A stretch of 9,036 bases of DNA from Bacteroidales bacterium (GTDB lineage: Bacteria > Bacteroidota > Bacteroidia > Bacteroidales > VadinHA17), in the NCBI GenBank assembly GCA_025455535.1, contig JALOMM010000044.1, positions 1-9,036 of the forward strand, written 5' to 3'. Within the stretch, counting starts at the first letter, position 1. Every line of letters begins with the position of its first letter. Positions 1 to 7,306 of the stretch are shown here, in pieces. The position numbers were made by a program, and so were the translations under genes. The notes under the pieces were generated by a model that saw only the letters and a program-made list of their open reading frames with translations, did no database searches and was not told the origin of the DNA.

Positions 1-1
1 T

Positions 2-1645
2 TTCTATCCCCTTGTCATAGCCGATATCATGTCTCCGCTGATATGGAAATGGCGTGATGACCCATGGTTCAGGGATATCGGGAAGAGAAACTTTGTCAGC
101 AAGTCAAACAGGATTAAACAATATATAATTGATAATTATGTATTTAACCTTGATCTTGAGACATGGGGCCTCACTGATAAAGAAAAGGAGACTGCAAGAT
201 TCAGTGATTTCTTTGACATTAATGTGCTGAAACACTCCAATGCCCTTTTCGGTTATGAGGGAGACAAGTACTATTTCGATATTGACATACGAAGGCATTT
301 CGGGCTTGACAAATATGACACTTCCGTCATCCCTTACTGGAAGACGGAGACCATTGAGGCGATGACCGCCTTCAGGCACAAGGAGCATTTCAGCACCGGC
401 GCCGGTGAGTGCGTGAGTCTGGCAGCCCTGTATGCGGCAGCAATGTTCATTGTGGGCGAAATACCGCTTGAAAAGATATACATGATGGCCACACCGCTGC
501 ATTCGCAAAACTATATTGACGAGAAGGAAGGGCTGATTACGAACAACCGGCGCATCATGACAAAGAATATGTGGTTTAACGGCACCTCTCTTTCCGAAAA
601 GGCGCGCAGAGCCCTGGAGAATGAGCAGGTCACGATTGTATCCCACATCACCGGGTATATTCATACGATATATAACCATGCCACTATCAACCCTGAAAGC
701 TATAATGACTTCAGGAAGAAGCTCCATTCCTTCGTACGCACTCCCCTCACCCCGACGGTTTTCATCAACTTCCTCAGGTTCAAATCGGTTTATAAATGTC
801 TCTTCCAGTACAGGTATACGCGGTCAGGGCACGATTATTTCCTTCCGCTTGAGAAACTGTTTGAATATGAGCATTCCTCAAGATTCAACGTGAATCTGGA
901 TACACGGGAAAAACTGCTTGCAGAACTTGACAGCGAGGAGCTTTTCCCGGATCAGATACCGGGCAAGATTCTGCTGAATGAAGTGGAGAGTTTTTTAAAA
1001 CAATACTCTGAGTCAGACCTTAAATGGCTTGAAAAAGAGTTTCTTGCCAGGTTCCCGACAGAGAACACTGACTGTGTGGGCAAGATGTTCATTGACATCA
1101 GGGAATTTGTTATCACCAACCCGAGGCTCCCCTCTTCTGAAAAGCATTTTATCAGGGACCTCTATCCTGATATCCGTGTAACCGACAGCCGTGAGGAGAT
1201 CATCACAAAAGTGAGGGAGCTTTCTGACAGGTCAGAGACAGCCCTTCTTTCTCTCTACGCCTTCCGTGACATGGAGAATGCTGACTGGAGACCCTTCGTA
1301 AAGGCCGCCATGGAGAGGAATCCTGTATGCCACGAACCGCTGTCCGGAAAAACAGCTGCCGGAATATATGAGGTGATAAGCAAGCTGAAGAACACATCAA
1401 TATATGATGAAGGAAGGCTCGCACAGCCCGATGAGGTATGGAACTTCAGCCGTGGTGACGGAGCAGAGAAGGCATTTCTGATGGCCAACGCACTTCTGCA
1501 TAATAATCCCGGTGCAGAAATAATTATAGGTCTTCAGGATAATGATGCTGTGGTGAGCAGTGACGGGATAAGCTATCATTTTGTGACATCAAAGGGACAC
1601 AGACGCCAGGTAATTGTCAGGTCAGGCGGATACAGGGTTGTGTGA
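2..1645 (+). CDS. Transglutaminase-like domain protein, 5'-truncated by window edge
   Basis: The reading frame is already open at base 2 (encoding FYPLVIADI before the first ATG at 29), and no start signal precedes that ATG, so the true start probably lies upstream of the window. Residue numbers here count from the ATG at 29 (538 aa). A GECVSLAALYAA segment with Cys128, followed by LHSQN with His158, has the pattern of a transglutaminase-like cysteine/histidine active site (Cys at a helix start, His about 30 residues later). I could not place the acidic third residue with confidence. Near the C-terminus (about 476-520), a segment running GDGAEKAFLMANALL, then PGAEIII, then YHF resembles a second transglutaminase-type core in which the catalytic Cys position is Ala479. 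No signal peptide can be judged because the N-terminus is missing. The middle (about 200-450) is helical, charged and unrecognised. The substrate is unknown; it could be a protease, a structural domain or an inactive binder. The gene is convergent with the DUF721 gene, with no gap. Existence of the gene is firm; the family call is moderate. Confidence 0.72.
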   Translation, partial: FYPLVIADIMSPLIWKWRDDPWFRDIGKRNFVSKSNRIKQYIIDNYVFNLDLETWGLTDKEKETARFSDFFDINVLKHSNALFGYEGDKYYFDIDIRRHFGLDKYDTSVIPYWKTETIEAMTAFRHKEHFSTGAGECVSLAALYAAAMFIVGEIPLEKIYMMATPLHSQNYIDEKEGLITNNRRIMTKNMWFNGTSLSEKARRALENEQVTIVSHITGYIHTIYNHATINPESYNDFRKKLHSFVRTPLTPTVFINFLRFKSVYKCLFQYRYTRSGHDYFLPLEKLFEYEHSSRFNVNLDTREKLLAELDSEELFPDQIPGKILLNEVESFLKQYSESDLKWLEKEFLARFPTENTDCVGKMFIDIREFVITNPRLPSSEKHFIRDLYPDIRVTDSREEIITKVRELSDRSETALLSLYAFRDMENADWRPFVKAAMERNPVCHEPLSGKTAAGIYEVISKLKNTSIYDEGRLAQPDEVWNFSRGDGAEKAFLMANALLHNNPGAEIIIGLQDNDAVVSSDGISYHFVTSKGHRRQVIVRSGGYRVV

Positions 1646-1936
1646 TCAGTGGATGACAATCTGCGTTACAACTTCCTCTCCTGCCTTTGTGTTAATCTGC
1701 TGCCGCAATGACTCGCGGAGCATCATCAGCTCATTCTTTACAACGGCAGACGAGAGGTAGATGTGCAGCACCCCGTCGGTGATATATATCTTCTTTGTGC
1801 GAACGGAAATTGCTTTGCCGGTGACACTCTCCCATATGTTTATTACAGATGCCTCCTTCAGTTTGGGTGCAAGTCTGTACTCTTTAATCAGCTCCTCGAG
1901 AGCCTCCTTCAGGGTTATCGTCCTGTTCCTGCGCAT
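1646..1936 (-). CDS. DUF721 / DciA-like protein (putative replicative helicase loader)
   Basis: This encodes a 96-residue protein starting at the ATG complementary to 1934-1936. The same frame extends upstream to 2023, but those residues lie antiparallel-free on top of the recF 3' end in another frame and do not look like the family, so the inner ATG, 4 bp after the recF stop, is preferred. The pattern fits DUF721: an N-terminal helix (EALEELIKEYRL), then W35 with ESVTGKAI, T47, the strand DGVLHIYL (54-61), a helix with KNEL (67-70) and LRESLRQQIN (73-82), and a final strand QIVIH. The family includes DciA, which helps load the DnaB helicase in bacteria lacking DnaC/DnaI. Helicase loading here is inferred from the family, not shown. 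It is probably co-transcribed with recF from the promoter near 3079-3109. No Shine-Dalgarno sequence is visible, which is normal for Bacteroidota. The stop codon abuts that of the convergent gene. Confidence 0.82.
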   Translation of the reverse strand: MRRNRTITLKEALEELIKEYRLAPKLKEASVINIWESVTGKAISVRTKKIYITDGVLHIYLSSAVVKNELMMLRESLRQQINTKAGEEVVTQIVIH

Positions 1937-1940
1937 GTCG

Positions 1941-3053
1941 CTATTTTCTACCGTTTGATATCTCCTCCTCAATACCCTTGTATCCGAGGCGATAAAGGCG
2001 GAAATCGACTCCGGTGTTGTCAAGGATGCGGTGGATGCGGTCCTGCTGCGTATCGGTGATAAAAACCTGGCCGAATTCTCCTGAGCCCACCAGTCTTATT
2101 ATCTCTTCCACCCGGTTCCGGTCGAATTTGTCAAAGATATCATCAAGAAGGAGCGCCGGCGCGAAGCCGTTCACCCGGGTAATCAGTCCGAACTTGGCAA
2201 GTTTGAGTCCCACAACGAAAGACTTCTGCTGTCCCTGGCTCGCCGTGGTCCTGGCCGGGTGGCCGTCAATCTCGAATATCAGGTCATCGCGGTGTATTCC
2301 CGTTGTAGTGTGCTGCATCGCAAAGTCCCTGCCCCGTGATGATGCCAGCTGGTCAAGGTAGTCTCCGCTGCTGAGATGCGACCGGTACCTTATGCTTACC
2401 TTTTCTGCACTGCCTGATATCTTTGCATAATATGACGAAAAGAGAGGTAAGAGGTTTTCAACCAGCGACTGCCGCGCCTGGTGTATGACTGCGGCCGCGG
2501 GTGCCATCTGCCCGTCATAGATCTCAAGCATGCTGTCCGCATCGGGGCCCCCCTCCCTGATGACACTGTTGCGCTGCATCAGTGCCTTGTTATACCTCAT
2601 ATGGGCATCAAGATAGACCGGGTCATACTGGCTTATCATCATATTCAGAAACCTGCGCCTCTCTTCGCTGCCACCGCTGATAAGTATACTGTCTGCCGGA
2701 GAGAGCATAACCACGGGATAACGCCCCACATGGTCAGACATCCGGGGGTACTCCTTGCCATTGAGCCTGAAAACCTTCTGCTTCTGTTTCTGGAAGGCAC
2801 AGAAGAGCTCATCCTGACCTCCCTCCTTCTCAAAAATGCCCTTAAGTATAAAATAGTCCTCACCGTGCCTGATGCTCAGCGTGTCAGAGTTATTGAAGAA
2901 ACTCTTCGTCAACGAGAGGTAATGTACCGCGTCAAGGATGTTTGTCTTTCCAACACCGTTATTGCCCACGAAACAGTTAAAGCCGGGAGAGAAATCGAGT
3001 GTGACTGACTCGTAATTCTTGAAGTTTGTAAGCTCTATCCTTGCCAGGTACAT
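1941..3053 (-). CDS. recF: DNA replication/repair protein RecF
   Basis: This is a full-length RecF of 370 aa, the usual size. RecF is an SMC/ABC-type ATPase that, with RecO and RecR, recognises gapped DNA and helps load RecA onto SSB-coated single strands. Visible motifs, in order: the N-terminal MYLARIELTNFKNY strand-turn; Walker A GNNGVGKTN (30-38); the family segment MLSPADS (116-122) and ERRRFLN (131-137); GIHRDD (252-257); the ABC signature SQGQQKS (272-278); Walker B ALLLDDI (300-306), followed by DKFD; and the FITDT segment (331-335). All ATPase residues are present, so it should be active. The ATG complementary to 3051-3053 gives the canonical RecF N-terminus. A Bacteroidota-type promoter box lies about 26-33 bp upstream. 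It heads a two-gene unit with the DUF721/DciA-like gene, 4 bp downstream, an arrangement also known from actinobacteria (recF followed by the Rv0004-type gene). Confidence 0.97.
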   Translation of the reverse strand: MYLARIELTNFKNYESVTLDFSPGFNCFVGNNGVGKTNILDAVHYLSLTKSFFNNSDTLSIRHGEDYFILKGIFEKEGGQDELFCAFQKQKQKVFRLNGKEYPRMSDHVGRYPVVMLSPADSILISGGSEERRRFLNMMISQYDPVYLDAHMRYNKALMQRNSVIREGGPDADSMLEIYDGQMAPAAAVIHQARQSLVENLLPLFSSYYAKISGSAEKVSIRYRSHLSSGDYLDQLASSRGRDFAMQHTTTGIHRDDLIFEIDGHPARTTASQGQQKSFVVGLKLAKFGLITRVNGFAPALLLDDIFDKFDRNRVEEIIRLVGSGEFGQVFITDTQQDRIHRILDNTGVDFRLYRLGYKGIEEEISNGRK

Positions 3054-3078
3054 ATTCTCTTTTCGTCCGTGGAAGCCT

Positions 3079-3109
3079 CAAAGTTAAGAAAAGAAACGGC
3101 TGCAACAAC
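3079..3109 (-). promoter_or_regulatory. Putative Bacteroidota sigma-type promoter for recF-dciA unit
   Basis: Read on the minus strand, TAACTTTG (plus-strand 3079-3086) matches the Bacteroidota -7 consensus TAnnTTTG exactly. At a 19-bp spacing, GTTG (plus-strand 3106-3109) matches the -33 TTTG box with one mismatch. This would place transcription initiation roughly 20 bases before the recF ATG. The assignment is by consensus only; no transcript data are available. Confidence 0.5.
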
Positions 3110-3165
3110 CCGGCATAACACTCATGGCAACGCTGCAACGGGGTTTGCTTTTTTTTAGCTATAAG

Positions 3166-3196
3166 TTTTTTAATAATGCCAGAAATGCTACTTTTG
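3166..3196 (+). promoter_or_regulatory. Putative Bacteroidota sigma-type promoter for TPR-ribH unit
   Basis: TACTTTTG at 3189-3196 matches the Bacteroidota -7 consensus TAnnTTTG exactly. TTTT at 3166-3169, separated by 19 bp, differs from the -33 consensus TTTG at one base and lies in a T-rich tract. Initiation would fall near 3200-3205, leaving a leader of about 30 bases before the ATG at 3235. The surrounding AT-rich stretch (3148-3180) contrasts with the ~50% GC of the flanking genes, as expected of a promoter. Confidence 0.55.
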
Positions 3197-3234
3197 CGAA
3201 GTTATTTTTTGACCTGTAACAGCATAACACAGAT

Positions 3235-3915
3235 ATGAGCAAGAAAAAAGAGACCTCAACAGGTATCGAAAACGTTGAACAGACACTGACAAAAACCGAA
3301 CAGTTCCTTGAAGAAAACTATAAACCTCTGCTATACGGCCTTATTGCAGTCGTTGCCGTTGTAGGTATCTTCTGGCTTCTGAGGCTTTATACCACAAAAC
3401 AGAGCAAGGAAGCTCAGAGCCAGATGTTTATGGCAGAGCAATATTTCGCACAGGATTCGCTCAGGCTGGCACTGTACGGTGACGGCAACAACCTGGGATT
3501 CATTGATCTGGCAGATCAGTACAAGCGTACAAAAGCAGGCAAGCTGGCCAACTTCTATGCCGGTGCGTCACTTATGCATCTGGGAGAGTTTGAAGAGGCA
3601 GCCGGTTATCTGAAGAAATATACCATCACTGATGAGATCCTCGCCCCTCAGGCCAAAGGACTTCTGGGCGATGCAAGCGTCGAGCTCGGTAACAACACTG
3701 ATGGCATCAGGCTCTATCTTGAAGCTGCAGAGATGGCTGACAACTCCTTCCATTCTCCCATTTACCTTATGAAGGCAGGCATTATCTACGAGAGCGAAGG
3801 AAAATATGAAGATGCACTCAAACTCTATGAAAAGATACAGGATAAGTATCCTGAGAGCAACGAGGGACGGAGCATTGACAAGAACATAGCCCGTGTAAAG
3901 CTGCACACCAACTAG
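3235..3915 (+). CDS. Membrane-anchored tetratricopeptide repeat protein (YfgM-like architecture)
   Basis: This is a 226-residue protein with a lysine-rich N-terminus (MSKKKE) and one hydrophobic segment at about 32-50 (LLYGLIAVVAVVGIFWLL), followed by a soluble C-terminal region. This predicts an inner-membrane anchor with the repeats facing the periplasm. TPR-like helix pairs are visible at about 103-136 (LANFYAGASLMHLGEFEEAA), about 140-172 and about 176-208 (YLMKAGIIYESEGKYEDALKLY, then KYPES). The layout of a short basic tail, one membrane helix and three to four TPRs resembles the YfgM/TPR_21 type, whose E. coli member works with periplasmic chaperones and the translocon. That function is only suggested by architecture. 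In Bacteroidota such a gene commonly sits directly before ribH, as here (3-bp gap). The ATG at 3235 is about 30 bases after a good promoter prediction. No oddities are seen. Confidence 0.88.
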   Translation: MSKKKETSTGIENVEQTLTKTEQFLEENYKPLLYGLIAVVAVVGIFWLLRLYTTKQSKEAQSQMFMAEQYFAQDSLRLALYGDGNNLGFIDLADQYKRTKAGKLANFYAGASLMHLGEFEEAAGYLKKYTITDEILAPQAKGLLGDASVELGNNTDGIRLYLEAAEMADNSFHSPIYLMKAGIIYESEGKYEDALKLYEKIQDKYPESNEGRSIDKNIARVKLHTN

Positions 3916-3918
3916 GCA

Positions 3919-4407
3919 GTGGCAACAAGAGACCTATCCTCATATGATGCAACACAGGTCCCTGACGCAGCGGGGATGAGGTTTGGCATTGTGGTGGCCG
4001 ACTGGAACCAGGAGATCACTCATTCACTCCTTAAGGGGGCAGCAGATACACTCAGAAGACACGGCGTTGACGATAACGACATAGTTGTAAGGCATGTCCC
4101 CGGCACATTTGAGATCACCCTCGCAGCCCAGTGGTTTGCCGAATATGATGACCTTGACGGCGTGATATGCCTGGGATGTGTCATCCAGGGCGAGACACCG
4201 CATTTCACATATATCTGCCAGGGTGTGACCCAGGGTATAACCCAGCTCAACCTCGATTACAACATACCTTTCATTTTTGGTGTGCTCACCACTCTGACCA
4301 GGCAACAGGCACTGGAAAGGGCCGGCGGAAAGCATGGCAACAAAGGTGACGAAGCCGCCGTTACCGCTATCCGTATGGCTGCCCTTCAGCGCCAGATGGA
4401 GAAGTGA
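3919..4407 (+). CDS. ribH: 6,7-dimethyl-8-ribityllumazine synthase (riboflavin biosynthesis)
   Basis: Lumazine synthase condenses 5-amino-6-ribitylaminouracil with 3,4-dihydroxy-2-butanone 4-phosphate to give 6,7-dimethyl-8-ribityllumazine, the penultimate step to riboflavin, in the cytosol. The product is 162 aa, normal for the family. Motifs: FGIVVADWN (22-30) at the substrate site; VPGTFEI (60-66); [12 protein letters not shown] (85-96), carrying the catalytic His95; PFIFGVLTT (117-125); and [15 protein letters not shown] (133-147), with Arg134 in the phosphate-binding position. The GTG start at 3919 is chosen because the first 20 residues ([10 protein letters not shown]...VPDA) match the usual Bacteroidota RibH N-terminus; the ATG at residue 20 would remove it. 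It lies 3 bp after the TPR gene stop, so co-transcription from the 3166-3196 promoter is likely. LTTLT replaces the more common LTTDT or LTTNT; this is probably neutral. Confidence 0.97.
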   Translation: MATRDLSSYDATQVPDAAGMRFGIVVADWNQEITHSLLKGAADTLRRHGVDDNDIVVRHVPGTFEITLAAQWFAEYDDLDGVICLGCVIQGETPHFTYICQGVTQGITQLNLDYNIPFIFGVLTTLTRQQALERAGGKHGNKGDEAAVTAIRMAALQRQMEK

Positions 4408-4432
4408 ACGGTAATCTGCAGTTTTTTACCCT

Positions 4433-7306
4433 TTACCTGCCGCACAGCATCCTGTAAGGGCACCACGTGCATCTCTGGGTGAACCGTGTCATTTTGAAAT
4501 CCTCTTCGCCGGAAAAGATTGTGCCAAGTGCTGTAACAAGGTCATCCCTGTACCTCGTCATTACACTGTTCCATGATTCGTGGTCGGCTCCCGGACCGTC
4601 AAGGCCGGCAACGGAGACATATGGTGTGAAGTCTTCTGACGAGATGTGCTGAACCCAGTATATCGCTGGTATCACTACTCTTCCCGGATAACTTTCAGCT
4701 GCCAGGTGGCAGTAAAGCATTGCCTGCATAAGGGCATCATTACGCTTCTCCTTATCCTCGCTGAAGAGATCATCAGCCGAAACATTATCTCTCTTAGGGG
4801 TACCGGTTTTGTAGTCAACGACCCTTATAGCTCCCCCTGTCACATCAACCCTGTCAGCCCTGCCTCCGATCCTGACCTGTATCTCACCCGACGGGATGCT
4901 GACAGTACATACCCCTGAGAGAATATCCTCAAGGTGAAGTATGGTAAGGTCACCTGAGGAGGCGTCATATCTCAGCAGGTCATTGACATACCGTTCCAGC
5001 ACTTCGATGATGATTACTCCCCTGCCTGCCAGCAGCATTTCGCGGCTGCACTTCATCTCCGAGGATGCCGCAGAAATAATTGTCTCCCTGATCCTGCCGG
5101 GCTCTTCCGACAACTCTCTGATCATCTGCATGCTGTCTGTTATCCCTTTCAGCGGCAGGTAGAGCCTGTTGAGTGTTTCATGAAGGATATTGCCGAATCT
5201 TCTCTGGTCAATATCCTCTTCAAGCTTCTCCTCTTCCGGGATATCGCATACATACCTGAAATAGAATCGCATCCGGCAATTCAGCCATGTATTTATTGCG
5301 CTGGGCGAAAGATACTTGCCCCCGGCTTTATCAGCATCATAAAGATCCAGAAGCCGCCGGCTGTGAGACTGCTCCCTGGCAATGCTTTCCGGGATCATCC
5401 TGCTGCGTCCGACGGTGATGTGCAGTGACCGGAACCGTGTCTTGAACAGAGGGCTGTACTGCATCTGTACCAGGTATCTGCTCATCTCTCCTGACGAGAG
5501 TCCCTGTGCAGTGGAATTGTAAAGGAACCACCCCTGGGCAGGCTTCCTTAAAAGCCTGAAGAAATGGTATGAATATACCGATTCTTGTTCATTGACAGTG
5601 GGCAGGCCGAATGCCCTCCGGATATTATACGGGATAAACGTGTTATCCCATGCCTGGCCCGGGAAAATGCCCTCATTCAGTGACAGGAATATTATATTCT
5701 GAAATTCCAGGGCCCGTGTCTCCAGGAGGCCCATGACCTGCAACCCTTTTAACGGTTCGCCTGAGAACGGTACTATCAGTTTTCTGAAGACCCTGTCGAG
5801 AAACCTGATGCATGTTTCAGGTTTCAGTTCGAGACAATAGGCATTTATCAGGTTGGCAAGCTTTCCTGTTGCAGCCATCGCCATCCGCAGGTATTCTCGG
5901 TCGATGCTCATGCTGCCGCTTTCATCGTGCACGGCATGAGTGGCACTTTCAAGCATCTCCATGACCATCACCAGGTGCCCGGGAAGCTCAGAACCTGAAC
6001 CCGGGACAGTGAAGATACCTCCAAGGGAGAGCTCTGAGCTCAGAAGTCCGGCATTGATCCTTATCATGTTGCCTGACATAATTGCACTTACCATTTTCTC
6101 TCCCTCATCTCCTGCCAGCAGCCTGAAATACTGATGTCTCAACAATGTTATCACCTCCTCGCTCCTGAACGAGGTCTCGCCGTTTGTCTCCCTGGCTGAC
6201 CTGATCAGAGACATAAGCTGCTTAAGGAATGAATAGAGAGAGGTGAACCGGAAGGGATGGCCCATCGTCACATTGACAGCTCCGACTGACGATGGAAGGG
6301 AGGTAAGCACCGGAAGCAACAGCTTCTCGTCGGCAAGGACGACGGCTGTGTCAGTGAGATCACCCGAGGCATCTATCCCTGCCTCTTCAAAGATTGCGGG
6401 CAGCATCCTGGCCTGTGCGGTATCTGACGGAGTATCTATGATGGTCCATCTGTTATCCTGATGAGGTTTTGGCTCCGTCTCATCGTGTTCAAGCGTGTTA
6501 CCGAAGAGCCTTATGTTCTCCCTGACAAAGAGACCGGCTTTGTGATCGGCATCATTCATGAAGAAATGCCCGTCATCCCAGTAGAACCGTGCCTGTCCTT
6601 TGCTCATCAGATACCTGAAGAGCACTGTTTCACAGTTGTTAAGTGCATTCAGTCCTGCGATATGCCATGTCATCCCCTCAGGCACCAGGAGAGTGCCGGC
6701 AATCGCCCTTTCGGCCACCTCACGGCATATCATCCCCTCTCCCGCATGACCATGACCGAGCATAGCTGCCCTGAAGGAGGTGTAAAGAGGTGCAAGCTTC
6801 TGCCATACTGATTGAAACTTTGAACGGGCGACACTCTCTGTTGAGCCGGGACTGAATGATTTCCAGAAACTTCTGATGATCTCTGTCTGTTCTTCAGTGA
6901 GGCCGCCAAACTTGTAGTCAATCTCCTTCAGGTCTGATATATTGCTGTATAGCTTGGCTGCATCGGCCAGATAGAAGTCAATATCATTGAAATCGTTGAT
7001 GATGACCTCACCCCATGACCAGAAATCGTCAAAACTCATCTCCCCGGTAAAGTGAGTCTTATAGACACTGTAAAGCTCAAATATCTGTGTCTCGGTATCT
7101 GCCGGCCTGAGGTCAGTAAATGACCCGAAAAGCTCATTGACTGTCATCATCACCGGAGACCACTGTGGCTTTGAGCTCAGTCTTGCCAGGTGACGTGCAA
7201 GATACAGACCTGCCCTCCGGCTGGGAAGGACAATTATCTGCCTCTCCATCTCATCGCCGAAGTCTTCGCGAAGCCGGTATGCCACCTTCTCAAGAAAATC
7301 CATCAT
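4433..7306 (-). CDS. AddB-like PD-(D/E)XK nuclease / inactivated helicase subunit with Fe-S cysteines
   Basis: This 957-residue protein is of the Bacteroidota AddB-like type, the partner of an AddA/UvrD-like helicase-nuclease in double-strand-break end resection. The N-terminal ~640 residues have the helicase-related fold pattern (VLPSRRAGLYLARHL at 26-40; ETRALEFQNIIFLSLNEG at 529-546) but show no Walker A motif, so ATPase activity is not expected from this subunit. The C-terminal nuclease carries the RecB-family motifs: GNILHE with His709; GGRADRV with Asp818; VVDYKTG with Asp831 and Lys833; and QAMLY with Gln861 and Tyr865. One Cys in LNCRMRFYF (677) plus CTWC (946, 949) and C955 form the four-Cys iron-sulfur staple typical of AddB-type nucleases. 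The ATG start overlaps the TGA of the radical SAM gene (ATGA), implying translational coupling; a second ATG follows directly. All nuclease residues are present, so the protein looks intact. Confidence 0.88.
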   Translation of the reverse strand: MMDFLEKVAYRLREDFGDEMERQIIVLPSRRAGLYLARHLARLSSKPQWSPVMMTVNELFGSFTDLRPADTETQIFELYSVYKTHFTGEMSFDDFWSWGEVIINDFNDIDFYLADAAKLYSNISDLKEIDYKFGGLTEEQTEIIRSFWKSFSPGSTESVARSKFQSVWQKLAPLYTSFRAAMLGHGHAGEGMICREVAERAIAGTLLVPEGMTWHIAGLNALNNCETVLFRYLMSKGQARFYWDDGHFFMNDADHKAGLFVRENIRLFGNTLEHDETEPKPHQDNRWTIIDTPSDTAQARMLPAIFEEAGIDASGDLTDTAVVLADEKLLLPVLTSLPSSVGAVNVTMGHPFRFTSLYSFLKQLMSLIRSARETNGETSFRSEEVITLLRHQYFRLLAGDEGEKMVSAIMSGNMIRINAGLLSSELSLGGIFTVPGSGSELPGHLVMVMEMLESATHAVHDESGSMSIDREYLRMAMAATGKLANLINAYCLELKPETCIRFLDRVFRKLIVPFSGEPLKGLQVMGLLETRALEFQNIIFLSLNEGIFPGQAWDNTFIPYNIRRAFGLPTVNEQESVYSYHFFRLLRKPAQGWFLYNSTAQGLSSGEMSRYLVQMQYSPLFKTRFRSLHITVGRSRMIPESIAREQSHSRRLLDLYDADKAGGKYLSPSAINTWLNCRMRFYFRYVCDIPEEEKLEEDIDQRRFGNILHETLNRLYLPLKGITDSMQMIRELSEEPGRIRETIISAASSEMKCSREMLLAGRGVIIIEVLERYVNDLLRYDASSGDLTILHLEDILSGVCTVSIPSGEIQVRIGGRADRVDVTGGAIRVVDYKTGTPKRDNVSADDLFSEDKEKRNDALMQAMLYCHLAAESYPGRVVIPAIYWVQHISSEDFTPYVSVAGLDGPGADHESWNSVMTRYRDDLVTALGTIFSGEEDFKMTRFTQRCTWCPYRMLCGR

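Noticed and set aside
104..727. Long open frame of 207 codons on the minus strand inside the first gene.
   Set aside because: It is antisense to a well-supported coding region, has no recognisable domain or plausible promoter, and follows the codon periodicity of the sense gene.
1646..2023. Longer 125-aa version of the DUF721 protein starting at 2023.
   Set aside because: The extra 29 residues overlap the 3' end of recF in another frame and do not resemble the family. The ATG at 1936, 4 bp after the recF stop, gives the normal DUF721 length.
4410..4430. Possible terminator between ribH and the AddB-like gene (GGTAA ... TTACC with a T-run).
   Set aside because: The stem is only 5 bp with an 11-base loop, and the T-run lies in the loop rather than after the stem, so it is not a convincing intrinsic terminator.
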